The translations under genes were made by a program, and so were the position numbers. This document shows, one piece after another, positions 63,904 through 64,000 of a stretch of DNA of 64,000 nt. Below the pieces are notes generated by a model. That model did not search any database. It worked only from the letters and a program-made list of their open reading frames with translations, and was not told where the DNA came from. The DNA lies in the NCBI GenBank assembly GCA_963749415.1, contig CAVVMG010000001.1, positions 1,116,001 through 1,180,000 of the forward strand. Reading direction: 5' to 3'. The DNA comes from JALYNX01 sp963749415. GTDB taxonomy: Bacteria; Actinomycetota; Acidimicrobiia; Spongiisociales; ZC4RG35. How positions within the stretch are numbered: the first letter of the stretch is position 1; the number at the start of each line of letters is the position of its first letter.

Positions 63904-64000
63904 GTGCGGCCAACATCGCCCTGATCGGCGTTGCCGTGGTCGCGATATTTGGCGCTATCGGAGCATTCACCGTCGCCTTCCGCCGCTCCCAAGAGGACAC
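63900..64000 (+). CDS. start of a further membrane protein of the cluster (cut by window end)
   Basis: Only 33 residues are present: a short N-terminus, one hydrophobic helix (IALIGVAVVAIFGAIGAFTV), then FRRSQED. The ATG overlaps the stop of the subunit IV gene (ATGA). It may be an iron-sulfur (Rieske) or accessory subunit, but the fragment is too short to say. Confidence 0.6.
   Translation, partial: MSAANIALIGVAVVAIFGAIGAFTVAFRRSQED

Overview
The window is a chromosomal stretch of a high-GC actinobacterium, most likely from the Acidimicrobiia or a close lineage. The support is indirect: many GTG/TTG starts, a long B12-dependent ribonucleotide reductase with paired NrdR boxes, an RsiG-like c-di-GMP-motif protein, an ECF41 sigma factor, several secreted proteins carrying Cys-containing S-layer-like repeats, and a b6-type quinol:cytochrome c complex. 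There are no tRNA or rRNA genes, insertion sequences, phage genes or CRISPR arrays that I can see. Gene density is very high, and overlapping start/stop codons (ATGA, GTGA, TTGA, TGATG) are common.

Layout. 1-3.3 kb: end of a tRNA-dihydrouridine synthase and two histidine-degradation genes (hutU, hutG). 3.3-8.3 kb: two lipoproteins and an ABC exporter operon. 8.3-11.8 kb: nitroreductase, thioesterase, fused PabB-PabC and purine nucleoside phosphorylase. 11.9-15.0 kb: NEW3-domain protein with its own ABC pair. 15-18.8 kb: Dabb protein, AzlCD exporter, purine permease, class III cyclase. 18.8-27.6 kb: secreted S-layer-repeat proteins (beta-lactamase-like, VanW, CAP), glucose-6-phosphate dehydrogenase, CorA, a molybdopterin enzyme with its reductase, a lipoprotein. 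27.6-31.2 kb: small enzymes and a divergent ECF41/epimerase pair. 31.2-36 kb: nrdJ and a haloalkane-dehalogenase-like hydrolase. 36-39 kb: an operon of N-formylglutamate amidohydrolase-like, DUF1704 metallopeptidase-like and ATP-grasp genes. 39-47.4 kb: MFS pump and a six-gene peptide/amino-acid/dicarboxylate operon. 47.4-57.3 kb: mixed housekeeping genes, including a serine-less hydrolase-like protein, a MoaD-membrane protein fusion, an RsiG homologue, a Clp1/GRC3-like kinase and a SAM hydrolase. 57.3-64 kb: an unusual respiratory cluster.

The respiratory cluster is the most interesting part. On the plus strand are a four-helix membrane protein, an 8Fe ferredoxin, a b6-type cytochrome b and a subunit-IV protein. 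Divergently on the minus strand are a CcoN-like (heme-copper oxidase fold) protein that has lost all the His ligands I expect, a CcoO-like monoheme cytochrome c and a second cytochrome c. Both cytochromes and subunit IV begin with the same short helical motif followed by long Pro/Ala/Glu linkers, which suggests one assembly built through a shared N-terminal tag.

Three genes (hutU, an ABC permease, and the MoaD fusion) each look as if one extra base has shifted or fused the frame. This may be assembly error and should be checked in reads.
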